IMG/VR virus record: IMGVR_UViG_3300023229_000078
Coordinates: 1 to 25,808 of that record
Direction: 5' to 3' (one strand)
Source: a virus
DNA: 25,808 nucleotides
Position numbers and translations under genes: made by a program
The notes under the pieces: model-generated
Told to the model about the DNA's origin: nothing
Database searches by the model: none
The model's input: the letters and a program-made list of their open reading frames with translations, nothing else
In this document: in pieces, positions 5,546 to 11,218 of the stretch
Position numbering within the stretch: position 1 is the stretch's first letter
Layout: the number at the start of each line of letters is the position of its first letter

Positions 5546-6096
5546 CCTACGACTTCCAAGAGCGCCTAGAATTCTCGAAGGGATCACGCCAAACAACCGA
5601 TGCTGCCACAATAATGCAACTTTTGGATGGGTGCGCTTCCGTAGATTCTGCGACAACTGAGATGGACAAGCGGGGCGTTGATTATATCGCCCGGCTCAGG
5701 GGCGGGGCAAATGTATTTGTGGACGCAAAAACGCGGTCAAAAGGTTGTTCAAAATACTGGCAGGGGCAGCCGGAACTAGCAATCGAGAAATGGTCAGTCA
5801 TGCCGGGGGGGAAGTTTGAGACGCGGACGGGGAAGGCCGGATGGTCGCTAGACGAGGCGAAGCTGTGCCACATGATTCTTTACACATTCGACCCTTCGGA
5901 CAGTGAGTTGGCGTTCTTGATTCCGTTCCAGTCACTCAGGATGGCCGCCCGCAGAATGATTAATGATTGGATGGGGCGCTTCAAAGTGGACGTGCAAACA
6001 AGCGGCGGTTGGCAGTCACAGGCCGTATTTGTGCCAGCCTCGGAAATCATAATGGCAATGGAAGAAACGTATTCAGCAATAACCAAAATATCATGA
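5542..6096 (+). CDS. PD-(D/E)XK nuclease-like phage protein
   Basis: A 184-aa protein starting at the ATG that overlaps the methyltransferase stop (GGAGGGAGCATGA, a good ribosome-binding site). A longer frame from 5467 is rejected because it lies inside the methyltransferase. The middle shows a restriction-endonuclease-like pattern: MDKRGVDYIARLRGG with Asp47, then FVDAKTRSKG with Asp61 and Lys63 as D-x-K, followed by PELAIEKWS. The second half has AKLCHMILYTFDPSD and FLIPFQSLRMAARR. Proteins of this shape are common in phages and usually unnamed. Tight coupling to the methyltransferase suggests a joint task, for example marking and checking DNA. Nuclease activity is inferred from the motif spacing alone. 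Confidence 0.7.
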   Translation: MTYDFQERLEFSKGSRQTTDAATIMQLLDGCASVDSATTEMDKRGVDYIARLRGGANVFVDAKTRSKGCSKYWQGQPELAIEKWSVMPGGKFETRTGKAGWSLDEAKLCHMILYTFDPSDSELAFLIPFQSLRMAARRMINDWMGRFKVDVQTSGGWQSQAVFVPASEIIMAMEETYSAITKIS

Positions 6097-6251
6097 AAAC
6101 CTACACCACGAACGACTTCAAAAAATGGGGCTCACAAGGCGGCACCAAGAGCCGCAGGACATTAACCACCGGGCAATCGCAGGCCATGTTGGCGGCAAGA
6201 GAGGCGAAGCGCAAAGCCAAGGAGATTGCTGCCACTGAAAAAAAGATTTGA
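6093..6251 (+). CDS. Small basic hypothetical protein (52 aa)
   Basis: MKTYTTNDFKKWGSQGGTKS, then a Lys/Arg/Ala-rich helix (MLAAREAKRKAKEIAATEKK). The ATG at 6093 overlaps the stop of the PD-(D/E)XK-like gene (ATGA). It shares its layout with the 51-aa product at 7514-7669 (a KW-G-K/S-T segment, then QSxAMxxxR and a basic Ala/Lys-rich tail), so the two may be paralogues, perhaps nucleic-acid-binding. It is the last gene before the gene-free stretch. Confidence 0.6.
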   Translation: MKTYTTNDFKKWGSQGGTKSRRTLTTGQSQAMLAAREAKRKAKEIAATEKKI

Positions 6252-6330
6252 CAAATTTAGGTCAATCGCGCAGATTGGCGACGTTCGATGATTGGAAAAG
6301 AATCATACGACGAGTCACTTTCTTGAAATT

Positions 6331-6373
6331 GCCCCGCCTGAGTACTTTTCCTACCAGCGCGGGGCTTTTCTTT
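6331..6373 (+). terminator. Rho-independent terminator after the methyltransferase operon
   Basis: GCCCCGC (6331-6337) and GCGGGGC (6359-6365) pair in a 7-bp GC-only stem with a 21-nt loop, followed at once by TTTTCTTT. The strong stem and T-run fit transcription ending after the 6093-6251 gene. The loop is large. Confidence 0.7.
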
Positions 6374-6375
6374 CC

Positions 6376-6476
6376 TGTTACCTACAGGGCGGACAAAGAT
6401 CCCAGCAGGACTGAGCCGGTCAACTCTCCGTTGGGAGGGCGGACGCGGGCAAGAACTCTCGGCGCGGAGGTAAACA
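6376..6476 (+). other. Possible structured RNA in a gene-free stretch (6252-6741)
   Basis: The 490 bases from 6252 to 6741 hold no convincing gene: the only longer frame starts with TTG and is Pro/Arg-rich, and the reverse frame is Arg/Pro-rich. TGTTACCT (6376-6383) can pair with AGGTAAACA (6468-6476) with one bulged A, closing a GC-rich 80-nt interior that contains further short hairpins such as CTCTCC-GTT-GGGAG. The stretch lies between two terminators, as a small untranslated RNA would. No known RNA family is recognised. Confidence 0.3.
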
Positions 6477-6510
6477 CCACGGCCCCGGTCACAGATAGTT
6501 GAAAAACGAT

Positions 6511-6545
6511 CAGCCCTAAATCCACGGATCGGGCTGCGGTTTTTT
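6511..6545 (+). terminator. Second terminator-like hairpin
   Basis: CAGCCC (6511-6516) and GGGCTG (6531-6536) form a 6-bp stem around a 14-nt loop, followed by CGG and six Ts. It could end a short transcript from 6376-6510 or back up the terminator at 6331. Confidence 0.55.
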
Positions 6546-6703
6546 AACAATCCACGTAAGGGGGGCGGGGGATTGCGTTTTTTAGCTCTCTTCTTCTTTC
6601 TCACTTCTCAGAGCGAATTCTGGCAACGACCCCCGCTACAAATCAGCACGGAAACAACGCGGCACCCTCCGGTTATCGGTCCCGAAAAATAAATGAAAAA
6701 TAA

Positions 6704-6735
6704 ACGTTGACTTGGCGCAACGTCACGTTTATATG
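6704..6735 (+). promoter_or_regulatory. Promoter with overlapping inverted repeats, probably leaderless
   Basis: TTGACT (6707-6712), 17 bp, TATATG (6730-6735). The expected start of transcription, about 7 nt after the -10 box, falls on the ATG at 6742. Two overlapping inverted repeats cover the region: ACGTTG (6704-6709) with CAACGT (6718-6723), and AACGT-C-ACGTT (6719-6729). They are good candidates for repressor half-sites. Confidence 0.6.
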
Positions 6736-6741
6736 TATCTC

Positions 6742-6981
6742 ATGAAAAGAATACCACTCGCAAAACTCCGCTACAAAAACCCCGTCACCGTCGCCACTCT
6801 ACCCGGCATGAAGGCAATCATTCGAGTGGACTCCGCCCGGCTCGTTAAATGGTACCTCATGATTCCAGCAATAGGGGACGGTGATGCAATGTGTTTCCTG
6901 ATCCAGCAAGCGCCATTGTGGGAGTTGATACACGTTGTAGAGGCCCAATTGATCGCCGAAGAAACCGCCCGCTACGCCTGA
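6742..6981 (+). CDS. Hypothetical 79-aa protein, probably from a leaderless mRNA
   Basis: MKRIPLAKLRYKNPVTVATL is followed by a strand-rich body (KAIIRVDSARLVKWYLMIP) and a helix (LWELIHVVEAQLIAEETARY). The ATG at 6742 is preferred over upstream TTG codons, which lie inside the promoter. No space is left for a ribosome-binding site, since the -10 box ends 6 nt before the ATG. First gene of the second rightward cluster. No family is recognised. Confidence 0.65.
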   Translation: MKRIPLAKLRYKNPVTVATLPGMKAIIRVDSARLVKWYLMIPAIGDGDAMCFLIQQAPLWELIHVVEAQLIAEETARYA

Positions 6982-7005
6982 CCGGAACCGCAACCAATCA
7001 CGAAA

Positions 7006-7272
7006 ATGAAAAACATCACCGAACTCCTCGCCGAAGCTCAAATGTCCGCCGTTATGGTGGCCGAGCAAATCGACTCCAAAGATTGCACCTCCGAAGCCAA
7101 CGACGCCTACAATGCGCTCGCCAAGGCCGAGGATTGCCCAACCCCGGCCAACAACGCCAAGGCCGACAAGGCCGCATTCGCTTGGATCGCTGCCAACGAG
7201 GACAAGGCCCGCGAGATCATCATGCGCCGCATTGGCGTCCGCGCAGCGTCCGTCGCCCGCCGAGGATATTAA
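7006..7272 (+). CDS. Hypothetical 88-aa alanine-rich helical protein
   Basis: MKNITELLAEAQMSAVMVAE begins an almost wholly helical protein, very rich in Ala, Glu, Asp and Lys (DAYNALAKAEDC, ANNAKADKAAFAWIAANEDKAREI), with a basic C-terminus (MRRIGVRAASVARRGY). No domain is recognised. The first 14 nt of the gene (ATGAAAAACATCAC) and its CAACCAA...AAA leader are repeated at the next gene (7299), which points to duplication of the initiation region or to a preferred non-Shine-Dalgarno start context. Confidence 0.65.
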   Translation: MKNITELLAEAQMSAVMVAEQIDSKDCTSEANDAYNALAKAEDCPTPANNAKADKAAFAWIAANEDKAREIIMRRIGVRAASVARRGY

Positions 7273-7298
7273 CTGCACCCAACCAACCAACCAAAAAA

Positions 7299-7517
7299 AT
7301 GAAAAACATCACTACACCATCAGACATCGGAAAAGCCGTCGCAAGCGGTCAACTCATCGAATCCCACACCAGCCTGGCCCGCGGATACGTGAGTCGCAAG
7401 GGACCCGGATCAGTGGCACCATACAAAGGCAGATTTGGCTCCGGATACGTCCACCTGGCCCCATGCTGGAAAAGCTCACGTTACTATTTCCGGAGCTATT
7501 ACCTTTTCGCCCAATGA
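7299..7517 (+). CDS. Hypothetical 72-aa protein
   Basis: MKNITTPSDIGKAVASGQLI is followed by ESHTSLARGYVSRKG, then PYKGRFGSGYVHLAP and an aromatic, basic end (RYYFRSYYLFAQ). The Gly/Tyr/Arg pattern suggests a small beta protein. The leader AACCAACCAACCAAAAAA precedes the ATG and contains no Shine-Dalgarno sequence. The stop overlaps the ATG of the 51-aa gene. Similar short proteins occur in phage accessory regions, but no function is known to me. Confidence 0.6.
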   Translation: MKNITTPSDIGKAVASGQLIESHTSLARGYVSRKGPGSVAPYKGRFGSGYVHLAPCWKSSRYYFRSYYLFAQ

Positions 7518-7669
7518 CCGCGACCGAAATGCAAAAACGATCCGCCATCAAGCGATGGGCCGGGAAAACTGCGGAACAAAAATCCGCCGCAATGTCCAAG
7601 ATCCGCAAGGCCGGGATCAAAAATGCGAAGGCGAAAGCCACGATCACCGATCCGCATGGCAAAGCCTGA
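7514..7669 (+). CDS. Small basic hypothetical protein (51 aa)
   Basis: MTATEMQKRSAIKRWAGKTA, then EQKSAAMSKIRKAGIKNAKA and a short tail. Strongly basic and helical. Its ATG at 7514 overlaps the preceding stop (ATGA). It resembles the 52-aa product at 6093 in motif order (KW/KRWAGKT, QKSAAM, basic Ala/Lys-rich tail). The 3' end overlaps the next gene by 14 nt, so both may be translated from one message with reinitiation. It may bind nucleic acid, judged from charge only. Confidence 0.6.
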   Translation: MTATEMQKRSAIKRWAGKTAEQKSAAMSKIRKAGIKNAKAKATITDPHGKA

Positions 7670-7955
7670 TAAATACCACGACTGCGGCCACAAGCTGCGA
7701 ATAAATGACAAGCGAAAAAGGTCAAGTCCCGCGAATGTCGAGAGGGTGGATCGTGCTGGTATGCGTATCAGCGTGGCATCGGAGGTGTGCCATAAATGCT
7801 GGAGCACAGGCAAGGTAAACGCCATCAAGATGACCAATAAAGACGGAGAATGGGAAGTACGCGGCGCGACTTGCGAAGACTGCAACGGCACAGGTGCGGT
7901 CCGCGCGTATGCGCATACCGCAAAAGTCAGCCACAAGGGAGCAAGAAACCAATGA
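7656..7955 (+). CDS. DnaJ-type zinc-finger protein (99 aa)
   Basis: Starts at MAKPDKYHDCGHKLRINDKR and carries two CxxC-x-G-type knuckles: CHKCWSTGKV and, about 30 residues later, CEDCNGTGAV. This is the pattern of the DnaJ cysteine-rich (zinc-binding) domain in a half-size version. An additional Cys/His pair (DCGH) lies near the N-terminus. The J-domain is absent, so a chaperone role is not implied; phages carry many such free zinc-finger proteins. It overlaps the previous gene by 14 nt and the next by 4 nt. Confidence 0.65.
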   Translation: MAKPDKYHDCGHKLRINDKRKRSSPANVERVDRAGMRISVASEVCHKCWSTGKVNAIKMTNKDGEWEVRGATCEDCNGTGAVRAYAHTAKVSHKGARNQ

Positions 7956-8218
7956 AAACTAAGTCCGACATAGATATTGGAATCGCGGTAGCATGGGCGA
8001 CCACGCCTCCCGGATCACGCCGGACCCTCGAAGAGATCGCGGCATTCTGTGGGGTGGGGAAAAGCACGATCTACATGATCGAGGTTGCCGCTCTCAGAAA
8101 ATTACGGAAGGCGCTCATGAAAACCAGAGACCCAGAGCTGCGGGAACTCTTGGCCGAAGTCTTTCCTCATATTTTTCCGAACACCACGATCACCAATCCA
8201 TCCCAAAAGAAATCATGA
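7952..8218 (+). CDS. Sigma-region-4-like helix-turn-helix protein (88 aa)
   Basis: MKTKSDIDIGIAVAWATTPP leads into GSRRTLEEIAAFCGVGKSTI and YMIEVAALRKLRKALMKTRD. The segment TLEEIAAFCGVGKSTIYMIEVAALRKLR follows the region 4.2 pattern of sigma70 factors (E-I-A-x(3)-G-V-x-x-x-x-I-x-x-I-E-x-x-A-L-x-K-L-R). A lone region 4 in a phage accessory operon could redirect host RNA polymerase, act on late promoters or act as a simple HTH regulator. The ATG overlaps the previous stop. The C-terminal 25 residues have no recognisable motif. Fold confidence is good; role is inferred. Confidence 0.7.
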   Translation: MKTKSDIDIGIAVAWATTPPGSRRTLEEIAAFCGVGKSTIYMIEVAALRKLRKALMKTRDPELRELLAEVFPHIFPNTTITNPSQKKS

Positions 8219-8541
8219 ATACACCAAGCGACAATCAAACAAGTGAAAACCCCATCGAAACCCCAAGTCTTGACGGGGATGGATTGGGTGCAATGGACTG
8301 TTCGCGGATTTTAATCGACTGCCCCCGATGTGGGGCAAAACCCCCGATTGCCCACGATCTAGGAGGTGGTCCGAGGTTTGCGGGCGTGCGGACCTGCGGC
8401 AATGGATGCGGCACATGGGACGACGATGACCGCCAGAACTGGGGATATATTCATTCACAGAACACACCAGTCAGCCAGCCCGGAAACGACTCGGAAAATC
8501 TGAGTGGACGCGGGACGGGCTTGGCTGCAATGGACTGTTAG
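8215..8541 (+). CDS. Zinc-ribbon hypothetical protein with a repeated GxGLxAMDC motif (108 aa)
   Basis: Begins MNTPSDNQTSENPIETPSLD, then DGLGAMDCSRILIDCPRCGA, a central loop and a second cysteine cluster (RTCGNGCGTWDDDD), so a CPRCG/CxxxC zinc ribbon is likely. The C-terminus ends GRGTGLAAMDC, a second copy of the motif that opens the zinc ribbon; at DNA level 22 of 24 bases match (8284-8307 and 8521-8544). The second copy is cut short by a TAG where the first has a TCG serine codon, so the gene may have been shortened after a duplication. The ATG overlaps the HTH gene stop. Confidence 0.6.
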   Translation: MNTPSDNQTSENPIETPSLDGDGLGAMDCSRILIDCPRCGAKPPIAHDLGGGPRFAGVRTCGNGCGTWDDDDRQNWGYIHSQNTPVSQPGNDSENLSGRGTGLAAMDC

Positions 8542-8554
8542 CGGTTTTTTTACC

Positions 8555-8839
8555 ATGAGACGATACGACCCAATACAACGATACGACCAAGGCGGAACTG
8601 GCCTTGGAGAGATGGAGCAATGCCACGACGGAGAATATGTCCGGTTCGAGGATGCCAAGCGGATGGCGCAAGACGCGGAAAAGGTAATGAGGCACTGCCG
8701 AATGTTTCTCGCTGACCGGAGGGGATACCATGCCGATGAATCTTTGGAGCGAGCGTCAATCATCGGGGGCATCGACGCCTTTATTTCAGCTAACACCTTG
8801 ATAACCTCAACGCAGCACAAGCAAACCGACCCTAAATGA
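8555..8839 (+). CDS. Hypothetical 94-aa protein
   Basis: MRRYDPIQRYDQGGTGLGEM is followed by EQCHDGEYVRFEDAKRMAQD, a helix with Cys and His residues (KVMRHCRMFLADRRGYHADE) and a C-terminal helix. The GGTGLGEMEQC segment is a third occurrence of the motif seen twice in the preceding gene. The D-G-E-Y-V-R-F-E-D-A segment recalls many short phage proteins of unknown role. A start further upstream (8504) would overlap the preceding gene, and the ATG at 8555 is preferred. No Shine-Dalgarno sequence. Confidence 0.6.
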   Translation: MRRYDPIQRYDQGGTGLGEMEQCHDGEYVRFEDAKRMAQDAEKVMRHCRMFLADRRGYHADESLERASIIGGIDAFISANTLITSTQHKQTDPK

Positions 8840-8958
8840 CTCGCAGCAAACGAGAACGGCTCAAACGTCGCCAAGAGGCCGGAAGGGGGCATCAATGGGT
8901 GTACTCAAAATGCATGGCATCCCTTGACCAGAACGCCCCGGCTGATAACCAGCCATGA
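8836..8958 (+). CDS. Possible 40-aa basic protein overlapping the endolysin end
   Basis: The ATG overlaps the stop of the preceding gene (ATGA). The product begins MTRSKRERLKRRQEAGRGHQ and continues WVYSKCMASLDQ. It is very basic at the N-terminus. The last 67 bases lie opposite the 3' end of the endolysin gene, so the two operons converge with overlapping coding ends. The start overlap supports it; short length and antisense position count against it. Confidence 0.4.
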   Translation: MTRSKRERLKRRQEAGRGHQWVYSKCMASLDQNAPADNQP

Positions 8959-9461
8959 CGCGAGAACACTTCCATAATTTCAATCGGCATCGTGGCAACG
9001 AGCGGCCAGTGAGTGCGGTTGCCATTGTTTCCTGCGTCGAGGTCGATGGCTGCCCCTCTAGCGTGGAGGGATGGCGTAGAGCCGCCCCGCATGAGGCGAT
9101 TATTGTAACAGCCGTCATAGGTTGTAGCGGCTTTCATGATCTTTTTGTTGTTGCCATATAGGGATTTGATCTCAGTAAAGACATCGAGCAGCGTCGGAAC
9201 GCACTCCCGATGCACCCTTGTAAAATTCACTGGTCGTCCCTCGTAGTACATGGGGATCGGAAATTGCATCCGTTCGAGTTTCGATTCGTCGCCCGCTTTA
9301 CCATAAAACGCCGTCAGCGATCTCTGGTCGGAGCGGGGTGCTGGGTTCGGCTGCGGCATCATTGCCAAGAGGTGAGCTTGGCAGGCAGCGGTGGATCTCG
9401 GTCCCCAGAACCCATCTGGGTTAGCTCCCACGCGTTTTTGCAAATCGGCGATGTCGATCAT
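8892..9461 (-). CDS. Endolysin, peptidase M15 (VanX/L-Ala-D-Glu type)
   Basis: A 189-aa protein. Residues 1-32 look like a short peptidoglycan-binding repeat (IADLQKRVGANPDGFWGPRST). The M15 domain follows, with the zinc ligands SLHARGAAIDLD (His133, Asp140) and HFEYTH (His184 near the C-terminus). Such enzymes cut peptide cross-links in peptidoglycan, commonly between L-Ala and D-Glu or in D-Ala-containing stems. There is no signal peptide, so release would depend on a holin; several small membrane proteins precede it. The ATG overlaps the stop of the upstream 48-aa gene. It is the last gene of the late operon. Confidence 0.88.
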   Translation of the reverse strand: MIDIADLQKRVGANPDGFWGPRSTAACQAHLLAMMPQPNPAPRSDQRSLTAFYGKAGDESKLERMQFPIPMYYEGRPVNFTRVHRECVPTLLDVFTEIKSLYGNNKKIMKAATTYDGCYNNRLMRGGSTPSLHARGAAIDLDAGNNGNRTHWPLVATMPIEIMEVFSRHGWLSAGAFWSRDAMHFEYTH

Positions 9462-9604
9462 GGAGCGGAAAGGTCAGGGGTTGCCGTGATGTCTGGATAA
9501 ACGGGGTCGAGATGGCAGCGGGAAAAAGTCATGGCGACGATTCCGGCCAGGATTATGACGAGGAAAACGGCTGCCCAACGCGAAGAGTTTGTTGCGGTCG
9601 TCAT
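9458..9604 (-). CDS. Small membrane protein, possible spanin (48 aa)
   Basis: The start at 9604 gives MTTATNSSRWAAVFLVIILA, with one transmembrane segment (about residues 10-28) followed by FSRCHLDPVYPDITATPDLS. A cysteine ends the hydrophobic part and the remainder is Pro-rich, features of outer-membrane spanin lipoproteins, though the lipobox is weak. ATG overlaps the preceding stop (TAATG) and the TGA overlaps the endolysin ATG. The lysis-cassette position supports a membrane role in host lysis. A longer frame starting at 9676 lies inside the upstream gene and is not favoured. Confidence 0.6.
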   Translation of the reverse strand: MTTATNSSRWAAVFLVIILAGIVAMTFSRCHLDPVYPDITATPDLSAP

Positions 9605-9819
9605 TACCATGTCGCGTGGGTTTGAATTTTTGCGGAGAAAATCGGATACGGAATCCCGCTGTCTGAAACTTTCCATCCAGTGACGATTTTGCCCTCTGCG
9701 TTTTCGACCAGCTGAGTAAAAAAACCGCGCTGGTCCTCGATGGGAACGAGTTGAAGGATATCGTCAGGCACTTTGCCAAGAAACTCCCCGTAGCGGTCAA
9801 CCTCGAAGCCGCGATTCAT
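9604..9819 (-). CDS. Hypothetical 71-aa protein in the lysis cassette
   Basis: MNRGFEVDRYGEFLGKVPDD, then ILQLVPIEDQRGFFTQLVEN and GKIVTGWKVSDSGIPYPIFS. A soluble strand-rich protein with no membrane segment. The ATG overlaps the stop of the 30-aa membrane peptide gene. The frame extends to 9936, but the extra part is a shadow of that peptide and of the holin-like gene. No family is recognised. Confidence 0.55.
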   Translation of the reverse strand: MNRGFEVDRYGEFLGKVPDDILQLVPIEDQRGFFTQLVENAEGKIVTGWKVSDSGIPYPIFSAKIQTHATW

Positions 9820-9908
9820 AATGTCAGTGGGAATCGCCAGAGTATGAGCGCGATAAATGCAAACGTTGAAAGGATAACTGCGGCGACGTGCATTGTGATA
9901 ATGTTCAT
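9816..9908 (-). CDS. 30-aa single-span membrane peptide
   Basis: MNIITMHVAAVILSTFAFIA followed by LILWRFPLTL: almost entirely one transmembrane helix. Its ATG overlaps the stop of the holin-like gene, and its TGA overlaps the next ATG (ATGA on both sides), which is strong positional support for so short a gene. It could be a holin, pinholin or antiholin subunit. Confidence 0.5.
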   Translation of the reverse strand: MNIITMHVAAVILSTFAFIALILWRFPLTL

Positions 9909-10162
9909 GGCCGCCTCCCTGGCTTGATCTCAGCATGAGGATTAAAGGGACCCCCGGGAATAGTTTTCCCGATTTGATCCTTTGCTCGAATGCGTCCTGA
10001 GATGGTGACGATCATTGAGACCAGAGCAATCGTGGCTAATACCGCATCTGTGATCTGCCCCGCGAATTCCTGCACGTCGTATTTGAAAAAGATGGCGACG
10101 ATGGCAAGGATGCCGGACACAAGCGCGGCAAGAATCGTGCGCGATGAATACCAAGGTTTCAT
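9905..10162 (-). CDS. Holin candidate (85 aa, two membrane segments)
   Basis: MKPWYSSRTILAALVSGILA, with a first hydrophobic segment (residues about 9-27), a short polar loop (KYDVQEFAGQ) and a second segment (AVLATIALVSMIVTISG), then a basic, Pro/Gly-rich tail ending KPGRRP. Size, two membrane spans, basic tail and position two genes before the end of the cassette fit a class II holin that opens the inner membrane for the endolysin. A GTG one codon upstream is an alternative start; the ATG at 10162 overlaps the preceding stop (TGATG). Confidence 0.65.
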   Translation of the reverse strand: MKPWYSSRTILAALVSGILAIVAIFFKYDVQEFAGQITDAVLATIALVSMIVTISGRIRAKDQIGKTIPGGPFNPHAEIKPGRRP

Positions 10163-10464
10163 CACATTTTGCCGCGTGCGATAAGGTTTTGAAGTGCAAG
10201 TTCCACAGTGGCATTGACGACCGAGGTGGACGCCTGAATTCCGGTAGCAATGGCCCGAGCTTGGATCTCGTCAACGGCCTGCTTGCGCTTGATTTCCCCG
10301 GTGGCCTTGCTGTCTGCAAGAGATAGGACAACATCAAGAGCGATGGGCGCGAGTTGCTCCAAGAGGGTTGCCGCAGACGATGCTAGGATCGGCGCGAGGA
10401 AATTAAATAATGCAACGGATGAGCCAGTAATCCAGGCCCATAGTCGGAGGAATGTGTTCTTCAT
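10162..10464 (-). CDS. Holin-like or membrane-associated protein (100 aa)
   Basis: MKNTFLRLWAWITGSSVALF, then NFLAPILASSAATLLEQLAP and a Lys/Ala-rich amphipathic helix (DSKATGEIKRKQAVDEIQAR). One hydrophobic segment covers residues 8-35, and the rest is helical. The Ala-rich helix with alternating charge resembles phage LLH-type holins and phage membrane proteins of unknown role. It overlaps the gene before it by 4 nt and the holin candidate after it by 1 nt. Which of the three membrane proteins is the true holin cannot be decided here. Confidence 0.6.
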   Translation of the reverse strand: MKNTFLRLWAWITGSSVALFNFLAPILASSAATLLEQLAPIALDVVLSLADSKATGEIKRKQAVDEIQARAIATGIQASTSVVNATVELALQNLIARGKM

Positions 10465-10766
10465 AATTTTTCTTTGACGTGTTCGAGAGCCCGCGTGTTG
10501 TCCGCAAGTGCTTTAGTTGTTCCGGCCAGCAATATAGCAAGCTCCCGGTTGGTGGTGATGAGATGCTCCGTAAATTCTTTACTCAGCACCGCAAATTCCA
10601 GTCGGGCTTGGTGGATTTGCGCCGTGAAATATCGAGTCATCCACGCGCCGCAAATCAGGAAAATTACCAGCATGGCGACGAACATCCAGCGGTCGGTTTG
10701 TTGGGCCATAAAATTTGCAGTTTCAAAGAGACCAGGAAGGTCGGTGGGATCGGGGATAGGCGGCAT
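10461..10766 (-). CDS. Membrane protein with coiled coil (101 aa)
   Basis: MPPIPDPTDLPGLFETANFM leads to one transmembrane segment (WMFVAMLVIFLICGAW, residues 27-42), followed by a long helix with coiled-coil character (QARLEFAVLSKEFTEH, ALADNTRALEHVKEKL). The one-span plus periplasmic coiled-coil design is that of inner-membrane spanins (Rz type), though Rz proteins are usually longer. First gene of the membrane-protein cluster. No Shine-Dalgarno sequence. Confidence 0.6.
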   Translation of the reverse strand: MPPIPDPTDLPGLFETANFMAQQTDRWMFVAMLVIFLICGAWMTRYFTAQIHQARLEFAVLSKEFTEHLITTNRELAILLAGTTKALADNTRALEHVKEKL

Positions 10767-10795
10767 GATATAAAATTGCTAAAGAGCACTCAGCC

Positions 10796-11212
10796 TCATG
10801 GTTCTGGCGTTGGCTCCGGCACGGGATCAATCGTCACGGTGCCGTCTTCGTTGATCGTGATGGCGGGAATGCGGCCGTTGATGGCGGCGAGGCGAGCGAG
10901 GCCAACGGCGTCCCCTTGCGCAGTGAGGAACCCGGACACTAGCTCGCCAAATGCCTGATTAATAGCAAACACCGAAGCGGCCTTGTCGCCCAGCGCGGCC
11001 AGCACGGCAGCGGGATCGGGCGCGGACCATAGTCGCTGGCTGGCATCGTCGAGTTGGTTAAGGAGTGCGTCGCGAGTCTGAGCGGGCGCAATGAGCAACT
11101 CGCGCGCCGTCCGCTGTGCTTGCGTCTCTGGCTCTGTGGTCAGGAGAGATTGAGCGTGACCGTGCAGGGTGAGGGCCGCAAGGGCCGCGAGGATTGGGAT
11201 TAGGTTTTTCAT
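10796..11212 (-). CDS. Exported hypothetical protein in the tail fibre region (138 aa)
   Basis: The N-terminus MKNLIPILAALAALTLHGHA has the n-h-c layout of a Sec signal peptide with likely cleavage at GHA|QS. The mature part is helical and Ala/Leu-rich (TRDALLNQLDDASQRLWSAP, ASVFAINQAFGELVSGFL), and the end is a short strand and Pro/Glu tail (TINEDGTVTIDPVPEPTPEP). It follows the fibre-like gene, which also has a signal peptide ending HA|Q, with only a 6-nt gap. A signal peptide is unusual for a virion part, so this product may act in the envelope, for example in adsorption control. Confidence 0.7.
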   Translation of the reverse strand: MKNLIPILAALAALTLHGHAQSLLTTEPETQAQRTARELLIAPAQTRDALLNQLDDASQRLWSAPDPAAVLAALGDKAASVFAINQAFGELVSGFLTAQGDAVGLARLAAINGRIPAITINEDGTVTIDPVPEPTPEP

Positions 11213-11218
11213 AAATTC

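Noticed and set aside
4376-6096. Classical type II restriction-modification system
   Set aside because: The partner protein resembles widespread phage proteins and has only a weak nuclease pattern; there is no evidence for restriction.
6248-6502. 84-aa frame after the methyltransferase operon
   Set aside because: Starts with TTG, has Pro/Arg/Thr-rich composition and runs through a strong terminator hairpin.
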